Shown: in pieces, positions 47,891-60,200 of the stretch
Layout of the letters: every line of letters starts with the position of its first letter
Numbering within the stretch: position 1 is the stretch's first letter
Assembly (NCBI GenBank): GCA_025201345.1
Contig: JAIXMG010000003.1
Span: 1,550,001 to 1,614,000 of the forward strand
Reading direction: 5' to 3'
Length of the DNA stretch: 64,000 nt
Source of the DNA: Thamnidium elegans
Lineage: Eukaryota; Mucoromycota; Mucoromycetes; Mucorales; Mucoraceae
Made by a program: the position numbers and the translations under genes
Notes under the pieces: model-generated
The model's input: only the letters and a program-made list of their open reading frames with translations
The model's database searches: none
Told to the model about the DNA's origin: nothing

Positions 47891-48476
47891 GAGACATTGT
47901 CTGATACGTGGTATAGAAAATCAAATGAAGATCATAAGCTGAGACTGAAATGTTACAACACGTGATTATCACGTTTTGGAGACTTCATACACTACAATAA
48001 TTTTAGATATAGTTTTTAGAAGTATAATTTTAATAAAACAAGCTTTTCTTTAGTAATTTTAATTTGTATAACTTGATATTCTGAGTTTTGAAGAACGAAT
48101 TGAATTGGAAATATAATAGAAGGAATTGGATATCTATTGTACAACTTATCACTACTAATACTTAAATACTCTGTTTAACAAGTCTCGGAGCAGCGTATTC
48201 AAAGGAACAATCAGTTTCAAACAACTAACCATTCTACAAACAAGTACCGTAATCGTAACATTGGAGGTCTCGCCGAGACTTATTTTAATCAATTACCGTA
48301 CCATTTATAACTAAACACCAATCGAAAACAATAATTAAGAAACAAACAAATAATATAAGATCTTTTATTTTAAACGATATATTGGAGAATCGACCTGTCA
48401 AAAATTAAATTAGAGTTTGACAACATCCTAGCAAGAAATTTTTATAAAATTTTTTTAATCGAATTACAATTACGAT
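47891..48476. promoter_or_regulatory. Leader / probable 5' LTR region of retroelement A
   Basis: The gag ATG is at 48477, so the LTR and primer-binding site of element A should lie here. A TGGAGGTCTCGCCGAGAC sequence (about 48261) begins with TGG as primer-binding sites do, but I cannot match it to a tRNA. The 3' LTR is outside the window, so the LTR limits cannot be set by comparison. Confidence 0.35.
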
Positions 48477-49451
48477 ATGACTGATATTAAAAACGAAAAC
48501 GCCACCCATCAGCGCGGACCAAGCCCCGCTGATTATATGAATTTGATGAATAAGATCCCTAACTATTCTGGAAGTAGAGATGTAAACAAGGCTGAAATAT
48601 GGTTGAAGACTGTTAAGTCGTACAAAGGATTTTTCACAACAAATTTTAATCACGAAATGTTCTTGACGGCTATCACTAACTCATTCACAGACCGTGCTGA
48701 AGATTGGTGGGACACTGTTGGTGAAACAATTACAACTTGGGAGGAATTCTTGAGTAAATTCAAGAGTAAATTTATTCAACCTACCGTTGGTGAAACTTGG
48801 AGGAAATTGAGAAGCATTGAACAAGAATATGGAAAGACGGTAGAACACTTCACTAGTGAACTAAATGTGTTGTTCAAAGCTGCTGGTGTAAAAGATGAAG
48901 AAATGAAGATTTCGTTGTTTATATCCGGAGTGAATTCTGATATTGGATTCGAGTTAGAGAAGAAACGAATGAACTTGAGAACCTATGAAGATGTGATTGA
49001 AGAAGCTGCCAGCTTAGAGACATTATTAATGAAGTATAACAAGAATAATAATAATAAAAATGATAAGAAAATAAGTTTTATAGATGAAGTAGATAGCAAA
49101 CTTACAATTAGTAATACGACAGCGAATGACAGTAGCTCTGTATCTACCCAAGATACACTCGAAAAATTAATTAATTCAATGAATCAATTGAGCATCAACA
49201 TCGTACAACAGCAAGAACAGTTGAAGATGAATCTGCAACAGCAACAAATTCAACCCCAACAGCATAACCAGAGACAAACGTTCAATAGACCACCATATGG
49301 GAGTGACAAAAGATTCGTTTGTTGGAATTGCGGTAAAGATGGACATGCTAGTAGATTCTGTCCTGAACCACCTGCGAATAGGAATTACCAAGACAATAGT
49401 GGTAACCTATATAATGACCAACAACAGGGAAAAGACATGGGACAACAGTAA
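48477..49451 (+). CDS. gag: Gag of retroelement A
   Basis: A 324-residue protein. Residues 75-190 form a retrotransposon gag (capsid) domain: FTDRAEDWWDTVGETITTWE, then FLSKFKSKFI. A Gln/Asn-rich linker follows, and near the C-terminus a CCHC zinc knuckle CWNCGKDGHASRFC (CX2CX4HX4C) binds genomic RNA. The start is the first ATG after a stop-rich leader. The gene ends at TAA 49449-49451, and the pol frame overlaps its last codons (see the frameshift site). No introns. Confidence 0.92.
   Translation: MTDIKNENATHQRGPSPADYMNLMNKIPNYSGSRDVNKAEIWLKTVKSYKGFFTTNFNHEMFLTAITNSFTDRAEDWWDTVGETITTWEEFLSKFKSKFIQPTVGETWRKLRSIEQEYGKTVEHFTSELNVLFKAAGVKDEEMKISLFISGVNSDIGFELEKKRMNLRTYEDVIEEAASLETLLMKYNKNNNNKNDKKISFIDEVDSKLTISNTTANDSSSVSTQDTLEKLINSMNQLSINIVQQQEQLKMNLQQQQIQPQQHNQRQTFNRPPYGSDKRFVCWNCGKDGHASRFCPEPPANRNYQDNSGNLYNDQQQGKDMGQQ
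49427..49433 (+). promoter_or_regulatory. Probable -1 ribosomal frameshift heptamer GGGAAAA
   Basis: The heptamer is positioned as X XXY YYZ in the gag frame (CAG GGA AAA GAC), five codons before the gag stop. Slipping back one base enters the frame that stays open from here to 50560 and encodes the protease. I did not fold the downstream RNA for a stimulatory structure. Confidence 0.6.
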
Positions 49452-50560
49452 TCGGTGGAGATACTGCTGTCCATATCAATAATAATAAAATAAATACATA
49501 TAATGAAAATAATACTCCACCCACACAAAATATAAAAAATAATAATATAAAACCGCCATATAAAGAACTTCTAGAGAATAACGCACATACTAACTCAATT
49601 CAATTAGTCCAAGTTACTAACAACTCAATACAGGAAGGAAATCATCTCTCAAGTATTGATATTAACGCTGTAAAAAGAAAAGGAACAGGAAGTATTGAAG
49701 AAGGAAGAACGACAACAAGAAGAAAAGGTAAGGAAAAAGAAAACGTGAATCTAAGTAACATGGAAATCGACCACCCTGAAGGAAGCAATTCTATTCGTCC
49801 CAATTCTCAATTTGTAAACTATACGCCGCACAATGTAATGTCATTAAATGAACCGAGTATGAACACCCTCACCGAAGGTGTGATTAAACCCGTACGAAGG
49901 AAACTAAGTCGTAGACCAAGGAAAGAAGTTCATGTCAACGTACAGGATACCTGGGAAAAACTAAGGAATACCCAAGTAACTATGTCTGTAGCAGAGTTCT
50001 TAGCCTTAAATAAAAACGCTGCAAGAGAAGTCAAAGAAGGAATTATGTACCTGCATAGGCGAAAACCTTCAGGTAAAAATAAAAATAAAATTTACCAAAA
50101 TATAAGTATATCTACAAATCCTGTAATGATCGGTGCCTTACGAAGTAACGGATTACTCGATGAAGAAGAATTGTTAAGAAGAAACTATAACAGAAGTAAC
50201 CCACACGAATCCTCAGTCAAGCACTTCCAGTCCGATGAAGAAAGTAATGGCGAGTCAAGTGAAACGAATTGTAACTCTAGTAGCGATGATAGCGAATACG
50301 ATAATTCTTCCGAAAGTTTTTATGAAGAGAGTGATGACGGTGAATCGACTATAATAAATTATCCTTACGATTCTATCAAGATGAGAAACGCAAGGCCCGT
50401 TAGAGTTTTCGTAAATATCCACAATCGATTGGTCGAAGCTATTCTAGACTCTGGCGCAGCTGTTTCCGTAATGAGTATACGACTAGCAAGAATTCTGAAT
50501 ATCAAAGTCAATAATGAAGATAGAATGGTATTATCTGGGTTCTCGAGCAATAAGAGCGTG
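49433..50560 (+). CDS. pol: Pol of retroelement A, 5' part (linker and start of protease)
   Basis: The frame is open from the gag overlap, with no early ATG, as expected for a gag-pol fusion made by frameshifting. The first 300 or so residues are Asn/Ser-rich and acidic. The retropepsin catalytic motif LDSGAAVSVMS (D-S-G) lies near 50440-50475, followed by RLARILNI and a flap-like segment. The frame is cut at 50560 by the CACTA transposon and would close a few codons into it. Confidence 0.8.
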
Positions 50561-50589
50561 CACTATGGCGAGAAAAAATGATAAATTTA
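50561..50589 (+). repeat. CACTA left terminal inverted repeat
   Basis: 29 bp that match the reverse complement of 63664-63692 except for three positions. It starts with CACTA and includes ATGATAAATTTA. Confidence 0.85.
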
Positions 50590-51200
50590 ATCATCAATGA
50601 TTGCAGAATCAGTGGACTGATTACAGCGTCAGTAATGATTCAAATTAAGCTGTACAGAAATAAAATTATCAGTGAGATTGAAGCTCCTCTAAATTAAGCA
50701 CAGATTTACTTTTTTTTTCTCACTTTTTTTTTTTTTTTTTTTTTTTTTTTGCTAACAAAAAATCGTCGTTTGAAATAAAAGTGATCTCAATCGTTAGACA
50801 ATCATTGATGATAAGTTTATCAGTGAATAATATTTTTCTTTTCATAACACTGACTTACCGTTATATTTAATATTCCGCCCAGTGAAATACTATATATAAG
50901 AGCTTTTTTTTTGAAGCATCATTGTAACTTTATTTTATTTTTTCTTAATTCTAAATTAATACTGCCGTCAACCAGAATCGTAAAATAACTTCCACGGATT
51001 ATTCTATTAGGAACATCGAGACTTTCATTAACTTCAGCACTACAAATATTCACAATAAACATCACTTAAGAAATCGCAAGTCACGATCAAAGTAAATAAA
51101 TCTTTTTTTGGCAAAACTGTTTTTTTTTTTGAGACAAAATAATCTTTTTATTAACCTTTTATTATTATTATCATTAAACGACGAAAAAAAAATTGTACTA

Positions 51201-54200
51201 CTACAACAAGTCGTTAATCTTGCCTGCATTTGTCGACATGTCTTTATGGAATGCTGTGGAAGGAGAAATCACGTAGAACCAGTTAGATGGCTCAACCTGG
51301 TTATTTTTCAGGTCTGTTTTTTGTATTAAACCGACTGTAGAAATTATATCAGCAACGTCTATCACCGCGTACTTTTTATTTTCTGTTTCACTAAATGGCT
51401 GAACCATTGGTATAGATTTTGAATGAAGAGCAGTTTTGTGCGATTTCATGACCTCAACGACAGCATAGAAACTTCCATGGGGTCTACTTTCTTCAAGTTC
51501 CAAGTCAATTTCAAAAAAGAATAAGAGCTTACCGAGATACCAGTTTGGAATAGATTGTAAACGATTATTGACCCTAGTAGTCATTAGAAAAGTGGAAATG
51601 TCAGCAATGGTAAATAAACATATATAAATAAAACGTACCTTTTTTTTACATTCGACTCAAACATTACAAACTCTCCGCCTCTTTTAGTACAGCTTGCTGG
51701 TAATTTGGATTTAAAAAGAACAGAAGTAAGTACATGGGAGTCACGCCATAGTTTTGCTGCTGGCGTTATTATTAAGTCCAAGTTCAACACTAGTGGGCGG
51801 CCTTTGTTGATACCCAAGAAGCGACGCTTGTAAGATGCTATTGCTAGAATCAACGAATCCATTCTAACCAAACCTTCAATAGTAAGGTCACCAGAATAAC
51901 CCTTAGGTATCAAAACGGGAGAAGAAAATGGTTCCCATAGTTGTGGATAGTCATTGCAATTGTCTATATACGTAGCTGGATGCTTGACGAAGCCTGTCTT
52001 GTTACTTTCCGGGTTTCTATTATACAAAACAGAGAAATCAATCATACCGGTAGCTTCTAAAAATTTGAACCGTGTGATCCTTTCAAGAACATTTATTGCA
52101 TTCGCATCCACATTCACTCTTGCTCTCATCTTCTTTTTGTAATTTCCAATCTCGCGCTCCATACTTCTAACACTAATGTTTCTTAAAGAAGAGCATTGTT
52201 CGATAATATGGGGGATGTGAAAAAGGTGATGCATCGACGACTTGTAAATAGAATTTGAAATAGCTTTTGCGGTAATTTGTCTATCAATATAGCGATACCA
52301 AGTTTCAAGAGAACTATATAGTTTAATCAAATAAGTAAGTTAAATAACACCAAACTAAAATTTACTTCTCGCTGAATACTCACTGAAATATACAATAGAA
52401 AATAAGTCCTTTAGAGTATTGATAAAAGTCTTAGTTGTGATTGTTTTTATTTTAGATGAAAAAGAAGGATGTATTTATACTAAAGGGGTTATACAATTAG
52501 CCATTCTAATTGTAGAGTAATAAAAGTCAGTTTTAAATATCATAAGTATTATGGTTAATCCTTATTGATAATCCGATTGGTTTAAGCATTTATGCGCATT
52601 GTGTTTAATTGGTAGTTCTTATTATTAAATGGCAGTTGCCCTGTCATTGATAATAATAATGGATGATTGCTTAGGATAATTCTATATTGTATTATTAATC
52701 GTCTATGTTTAATAATGTTTAGTTTTGATGTGCTATATCGTAATAATAACGAAGATGAAGAGGGATATATAGTCTGTATATATCATTATCCCCCGCCAAA
52801 TGGAGGCAACATTTTTTGAGTAGTAGATTTTTCGCATGAAAATACTGAGATCAATTTGTGAGAAAAATTTGGATCTATTTTTTTTTTATGTGTAACCAAC
52901 CAGCATATGAGCGGATCATAGTGAGAAATATAAAAGATTATCAGAATAGAGCAGGTGCTATTGTTGACGTGAATCGTGACATAACTTTGTTGAATAAGGG
53001 GAAGAGAGAGAGAGAGAGAGAAAAAAAAAAGAATTGCTTTTTAAGAACAAAAAAATTCTAAAATATAAATCTTGAAAAAAAAAAAAAAAATGTATGTTTT
53101 TGTAATGTATAATAGAGAAGAGAGAAATAATATAATGCAGGAATGAACTATCTGAAAAACCCTTATAAAAAAACCTCGTGAGGAAAAATAATAAGTATTG
53201 AAGGGAAAAGATATATCATTATGCGGGTGAAGTAGAATCAAGGCGACGAGACTTTCGCTTCTCGTGTCGTTCAGAACGATCAGGAATATGACGGATATTG
53301 ACAGTCTTTGGTAACTTTTGATTACCTGTAGAAATGACTGAATTTCTACGGGCCCAATACTTTTCAATGTGTGTTTTATCTGGGAAATGACTGGCAGGTT
53401 CCCAGGTATCATCGTCTGTAGTGTAACCTTTCCATCTTACGCGATAAAGATAGTTGGTAGGATTACTGCCTTTATGTGACACAATACTTTGTACTTCATA
53501 AAAGTCATTGTTATCTTGAGATGGTGATGCATCCTGTTTCTTAACGTTATCTGTGGAAATAAGTTTAATTTGGGATGTAGGTATATCCCGAGATAAAAGA
53601 TTTTTGGCACTATCCATGAGGACATAAGATCCATTTGAGGTATGATTGATGATATGGAAGGGACCAAGATAGCGTTCTTCAGTTTTTCCACTTCGAAGCA
53701 CATTTTTAATCATGACTGTAGCACCAATAGGGTATTTATCAGTAATTATTTTATGTGTTTTCATAAAACGAGCTTTGTCTTTAGCTTGTGTGGTTTGAAT
53801 GCGTTTAGTTAAAGCGGGAATAAGGTATTCGTTAACTGTTTTAAACTTAGCAGCGATGGCATCAGAATTAATCGAAGACTGGTCGAAATTTGGATTAACA
53901 TTTGTATAATTAGAAAAATCATTTGCGCGTCTGTTAAACATAACGGCAAAAGGTGTAGAATGATGAAGTCGTGAAACTTTTAAATTTAATGCTAATTGAG
54001 TAGCGGGTAGGAGAGTATCCCATTGGCTTTTAACACCTTGTAGCTTTTTTATAAGTGTACGTTTAGTGGAATGAACGTAGGCCTCATTCGTGCCATTCGA
54101 ATTTGGAGTGTATGCAAGGCTTAAGCGGTGATCGACACCTAAGTGAGTAAGAACTTCTTCTACTAACTGATTAGTAAATTCAAGCCCTCTGTCAGTCTGT

Positions 54201-57200
54201 AATACTTTTACTAGGCCGAAAGTAGTAAATATGTCTACTAATTGTTTTGCAATAGTAGAAGCTTCCTTGTCTGGAATGGCTCTAAGAATAGTAAAGCGAG
54301 TAAAGAGATCGACGTAAATTAGGATGAAATTGTTTCCCGATTCTGAAGTTATATTCAGAGTTCCTAGGTCACACACACCGTGGTGTCCAGGGCCTGGTGG
54401 TACAATCTGTTTAGGTGGATGGAATCCGGTTTTGCTCCAATTAAAGGAGTGACAAATTATGCAATCCCTTAATACATCTGCTATATCTTTACGAAGATTA
54501 GTCCAATGTATGTGTTCATCATGGATGGATAATTCTATGGCGTTGATTCCACCGTGTCCGAGAAGGTGGTGTCTTTCAATGATAGAACGTCGCTCCTCTG
54601 GGGGCGGTGTGATCGGATCATATAGCTCGGAAGCTCGTTGCCTGAGAACCGGTAGTTCGGTACAAGAGGAATTCAATTTATTAGGGCGGACCTGGTCTAA
54701 AAGAGAATTATTTTTCTCTTTAGTTTTTATATTATTTTTTATCTGGTGTGAAGATTTATTAGAAGCTTTAATTAAGGCGCGTTGTTCAAGTTCCATTTCA
54801 ACTTCTGGAGATGCAAAAAGTCTACTTAACCCATCTGCAATGTAATTGTCAGATCCCTTAATGTATGTAATTTCAAACGTTTTCGAATAAATTGTAGTAT
54901 ACCAGTTTTGTAAAAGTGCAGAACAGTATCTTTGTGTATGAAGAAAGATTAAACTGTAATGGTCCGTGTAAAGAATGAATTTGTTCAGATGTAACCACTG
55001 ATGGTAACGAAGGAACATATAAGCAATTGCTAAACACTCACGTTTATTAGTAGAGTAGTTTTTTTCACTTTTGGTTAAGCTACGGGAGGCAAAACCAAGA
55101 AAGCGAATGGTGTTCGTACGGTCGATCTGCCAGACATAACCTCCGATGGCGTAACCGCTCGCATCTGTAGAAACACGAAGAGGTAGAGAAGTGTCCATGA
55201 CAGAAATAACGGGTGCATGCGTAACCGCGTATTTTAAACCAGCGTAAGCTTTATCATGTGTTTCATTCCATGTTTTACGAAATAAAGCATTGTCACTAAT
55301 ATTTCTTAAACGATCTAGAGGAGCCGATATTTTGGAATAGTTGTTTATGAATTTTCTGAAATAACCGAAAAAACCAAGTACACGCATAAGAGCTTTATTG
55401 TTTATGATAGGTGGTAGCTTGTCAAGATTACATATCTTTGAACTGTCAATTTGGAGTCCTTTCGAACTTAGTTTAAAGCCGAGTAAGGTAAGAGAAATAA
55501 GCAAGAAATGGCATTTCTTACGTTGTAAGATAAGACCTGCATTGTTTAATCGTGTGATAACATCTTTAACTAACTTTTTATGTTCATGAATGTTATTTGT
55601 ACGAGAACCAATGGTGATATCATCGATGTAACAAAAAACAGTTGGCATGTCTCTGAAGAGGTTTGATATCATGCGTTGAACAAAAGAAGGAAGTGTAGAA
55701 ATTCCGAAGCATGCTTTTGCAAATTGAAACTGACCCCTATGTGTCGTAAAAGCAGTGTAAGGTTGAGAATCCTTAGCAATAGCAAAGCGTGTGAAGCAAC
55801 TTTTTAAATCGAGTACAGTAAATAATTGACAATGTGATAATTGTTCATGAATTTCTTCAATTCTAGTAATGCAAAGTTGTCTGATTTGGAAGGAATCAAG
55901 CTTAGATTTAATTCGCGGCAATCTGTGGCGACACGAACTATATTACCATAATTTCCGTTATCATCTCTTTTTTTAACAAAAAGGATTGGATTATTGTGTG
56001 GGTTGTGAGGTTCCGCAACAACTATTGTTTTGTCTGCTAACCATGTATCAAGTTGTGCGTCTAATTGTGGTTTATAAGCTAAAGCTAATGGGTACTGTTT
56101 TTTATTTATGACAGTGTTGTCGGATACTGCAAGTTTAAATTCAGAGTTAGGTATAGTGCAAACAGATGTAGGATCAATGTTAGCGTTGTCATCTAATTCT
56201 CTTTTAATAGAATTCATGAATTGGTTACGAATATTTTCTGTTCCGAAGTATTCAAAAGAAGGAGTGTTAGGAGAAGGATCGATTGGATCTTCAATCGTAG
56301 GTAATGTGGAGTCGTTCCAAGTTGTAATTAGACCAGTGACAGCTATATTGAGACGAGGCATTAAGTCAAGTCCTATGCATATATCAGCTTCACTATGAAG
56401 GTCAAATACTTCAAATTTATGATGGACAGTAATATTGTTATAGAATACTTTTATTTTTTCAATAAAGCCTATTCGTGGAACAGTGTTATTTTTATGACCC
56501 AAAGAAATGATATTATTTTTATTATTTATGGGGGAAGAAGGAGAAGAAGAAGAAATACTACTAGTACTATTATTATTGGGACAAACAGGTGTGAGACCGA
56601 GTGTTTTGACCAGTGATGGTTTAATTGCAGAGAAGTTAGAACCAGTGTCAAGATATGCCCATGTTTGGTAGTTCTGTATTGTAATAGGTACAAGAATAGA
56701 ATGTGAATTTTTAATTAGAGTAGGTTCTGGATTAATAGTTTGGTTTTTAGTAGTAGACTTACATTGTTGGGATATGTCTTCCAACATATCAGTATCCTCG
56801 TCGTCGTCAACAAAGGTTAATGCTTGTAAGGAAGCAGAAGAAGAAGAGCGCTGGGCTTGGTTGTTGTTATTTACAGGTTGTAAATTCATTGCTCGTTGTG
56901 TGAGCTCGTCTACAGCAGGTGCAGGATCAGCGGGTTTACCATAGAACCGGACAGAAGAGGAGGAGGACTGACCTTTACCCTTTGGACAAATATGGCTAGG
57001 TGACCAATTTTCAACACCGCATCTGAAACAAGGATTTTTCCTTTTAGAAAAAGAAGAATTGTTGGTACCAGTGCTTGCAAAGTTAGAATTTGCATTTTTG
57101 AGAGCACGACAAGAATCGGTAGAATGATTACCATACGATTTATGATAAGTGCAGTATTGTTGGTTAGAACCAGAGGCAGCGGGTGCATTCGAGTCTCTTG

Positions 57201-60200
57201 TGAAAGAGCGAGAATTGTTTGAGGAGTGGCGCTGGCGTCCACCGGAGTAACGTTTCTCAATACGAGATGGAGAAGCAGGAGAGGGGGAAGCAGAAGAGGT
57301 AGAAGAATGATTGTTTCTTCTTGAACGGCTATAGAGCTTATTGTAAAGCTCCTTAGCTAACGCCATTATGAATGACAGATTACGCTTAGTGGTGCTCGGA
57401 GCAGTAGCTAACGCAACGGTAACTTGATCAGAAAGCTCAAGAGGTAGAGCAGATACAAAACGAGGGCAAAGAACTGAAGCAGATGTTAACCCAGCACGAC
57501 GTTTTAAGTCCTGGAACTTGTCAATGAAAGATTCAATGGATTGATGTTGCGACATACGTAAGTTAAGGAGATCCGTAGTAGCAGATTCCTGTTCAGCATC
57601 TACCGTAATACCATACTGACCGTTGATGGCTGTCTTAAACACTTCCCAAGCAGCGCAAGGGAACTCGGTGGTGAAATCGGATAACCAAGCTCGAATCTCA
57701 GTAGGTAAACAGAGAGGTAAAAGACGTTGCCAATGCTCATTCAAATCAAGTTGGTAGGTATTCAACACATCTTCGAATTTACTAATACATGATTTCAAGT
57801 TATTGAAAACAGTACGAGTGGTATCGTAGACATGGCCTGACCATTGAAAGAAAGGTAATTGAGTAGGTACAATAGCACGGGGCGTAGGTTTGTACATTGG
57901 AGGAGTAGTAGTAGGAGTAATGACTGGAGTCATGAGACGTTGAACCTCAATTAATTCTTCCAGAGAAGAACGAAGAGACCTTAATTCAGTAATTAAGGAA
58001 GAGGGAACAACTTGACCATGCTGGATGATCATAGTAGATAACTCATAGATTCGACCCTTGAGTATAGCTACATTCTTCTCAATACCTTGTACCGGAGTAC
58101 AATTGTCAGCAAGAGAAGGGGTAGCCATAGCAACAGAGGCTTCGTCCATTTCAGTATCATTAAAATCAGAAGCGTCGCCAGAAAGAGGTACTTCTTCACT
58201 CAAGATACTATCAAGAGCCCGGTCAAGATCAAAAGCGTCAGCATTGACATCGTTCAAGATAGCAGGTACTTGAGTAGCATCAGAGGCAGCATAGGCAATG
58301 GGAGAGGAAGTGGCAGACATAGTGATTGGTAGGGTTTTTTAAAATAAAAAAAATTCAAGTAACGATTTATCAATAAAAATGAAATATACAATAGAAAATA
58401 AGTCCTTTAGAGTATTGATAAAAGTCTTAGTTGTGATTGTTTTTATTTTAGATGAAAAAGAAGGATGTATTTATACTAAAGGGGTTATACAATTAGCCAT
58501 TCTAATTGTAGAGTAATAAAAGTCAGTTTTAAATATCATAAGTATTATGGTTAATCCTTATTGATAATCCGATTGGTTTAAGCATTTATGCGCATTGTGT
58601 TTAATTGGTAGTTCTTATTATTAAATGGCAGTTGCCCTGTCATTGATAATAATAATGGATGATTGCTTAGGATAATTCTATATTGTATTATTAATCGTCT
58701 ATGTTTAATAATGTTTAGTTTTGATGTGCTATATCGTAATAATAACGAAGATGAAGAGGGATATATAGTCTGTATATATCACTCACTCCTTAATTTCGCC
58801 AATGTCAGCTTTAGATACTTCCCACTGTAAGGACAATGCGCATGCCCTAGTCAAAGCTAAAATGGCTGTTTTGATGGATGGATCTTCAAATAGACTGACA
58901 ACTAGAACAGGTACAATATATATAAGCCACTGTATCCAGTCGATACTTCTATAAAGACCTTTTACATTTAATGGGTTGACAGGATGAAAGCCACCTTGAA
59001 ATACCCCGGCCGGGATCAACAATCGCGAGTTTTGAATACCAACATTTAAGCATTCAAATTGTTTATTCGACAACTGAAACGGATAGGCAGATTCATTACC
59101 GTAATATTTGTAGCTGTCATTATAACGTTTCGATAATAAATCAAAAAACAACTTGCTGATATTGGAGATACCGTGAAGTTCGTCAAAACCAAAGGTACAG
59201 GAACCAGAAAACGTAGAGAGTGTTCCAAATATAGTTGGCTTCTTGATCCCATACGTGTTTTCACGCTTAAAAATAGTGATATGTGAGTATTATTATTAAT
59301 TTTTGTTTTTTTTTAAAAAAAAAAGAACATACGTAAAGTGAGCTTGAATCCTCTAATAATAAGCTTTCTTTAGACCTCAAAGGGGCAGTGCGATCTGCAA
59401 AATACATTCCAGCTCTTCGTGTATTTGGTGGACCGTCTGATCGTTGAGAACCCAGTGTAAGACAAAACCTACAGCCATTTTTTCTTTATTAGCGAAGAAG
59501 AAAAAAGGTTAGCTAATGTATTGCATTTTTTTTTATATACCTATGTACTTACCCAGTATGTCCAGAAAAATTCATAAGTCTGTTACATTCAATACCATCA
59601 CCATTTACAAAAAGAGCATATACTTTACATCTTATAGGAAGTTCTGTACCTATTTGGTTAACAATGGTTTTTTCCGAAAGTGTCTTGAGTTCGTTTACAA
59701 TTGGTTTTAAAAAGGAATTAAAATCAGATTTGGATTTACCAGGAAGAATGCCGATTTGGAAAGTTGCGTGTCTGGCATATCTATCAAAAAGGTAAACAAT
59801 TTAACTCGTTAATACTTCGTCACAACTTATTAACCAGTCTTTCTTTAACTTTTGTACCTTTCAGAACTTTCTAGATTCAATACAACAGCGTGGATCATGA
59901 TCATACTTGAATGGGAACTTGAGGACGTAAACCCGTCGACATCAATTTTCAAGTATATATTTATTATATTTTGGTCAGTGTTGATAGCTTGGCTACTATA
60001 AAGGTTTTTGAAAATCTCTCCGTCGAAGATATCAGCGTACGTATCATTGTTTCTTGTTATATTTTCAATTACGTCTTTTTGGCGATCTATCAAGTTCTGA
60101 CGTATTTCTTCTGAAGATATCATCTCTGCTACTTTATCTGCGATTGAGACCATTTTAGTGATTTTTGATAATAGTCTCGATGAATTGCATACTGGACAAT

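Larger units (their letters stand above)
52384..58781 (-). mobile_element. Full-length Ty3/gypsy chromovirus-type retroelement B
   Basis: A 6398-bp element with two 402-bp LTRs, CTCAC duplications at 52379-52383 and 58782-58786, and minus-strand gag-pol with protease, RT, RNase H, integrase and chromodomain. Identical LTRs indicate recent insertion. It lies in intron 6 of the CACTA transposase, in the same orientation as that gene. Confidence 0.95.

Noticed and set aside
47739..47972. 77-residue minus-strand ORF
   Set aside because: It runs through the tRNA-Asp gene; coding is not plausible.
53041..53412. Reverse ORF at the 3' end of retroelement B (123 aa)
   Set aside because: It overlaps the chromodomain coding end in another frame and runs into a T-rich region; a shadow.
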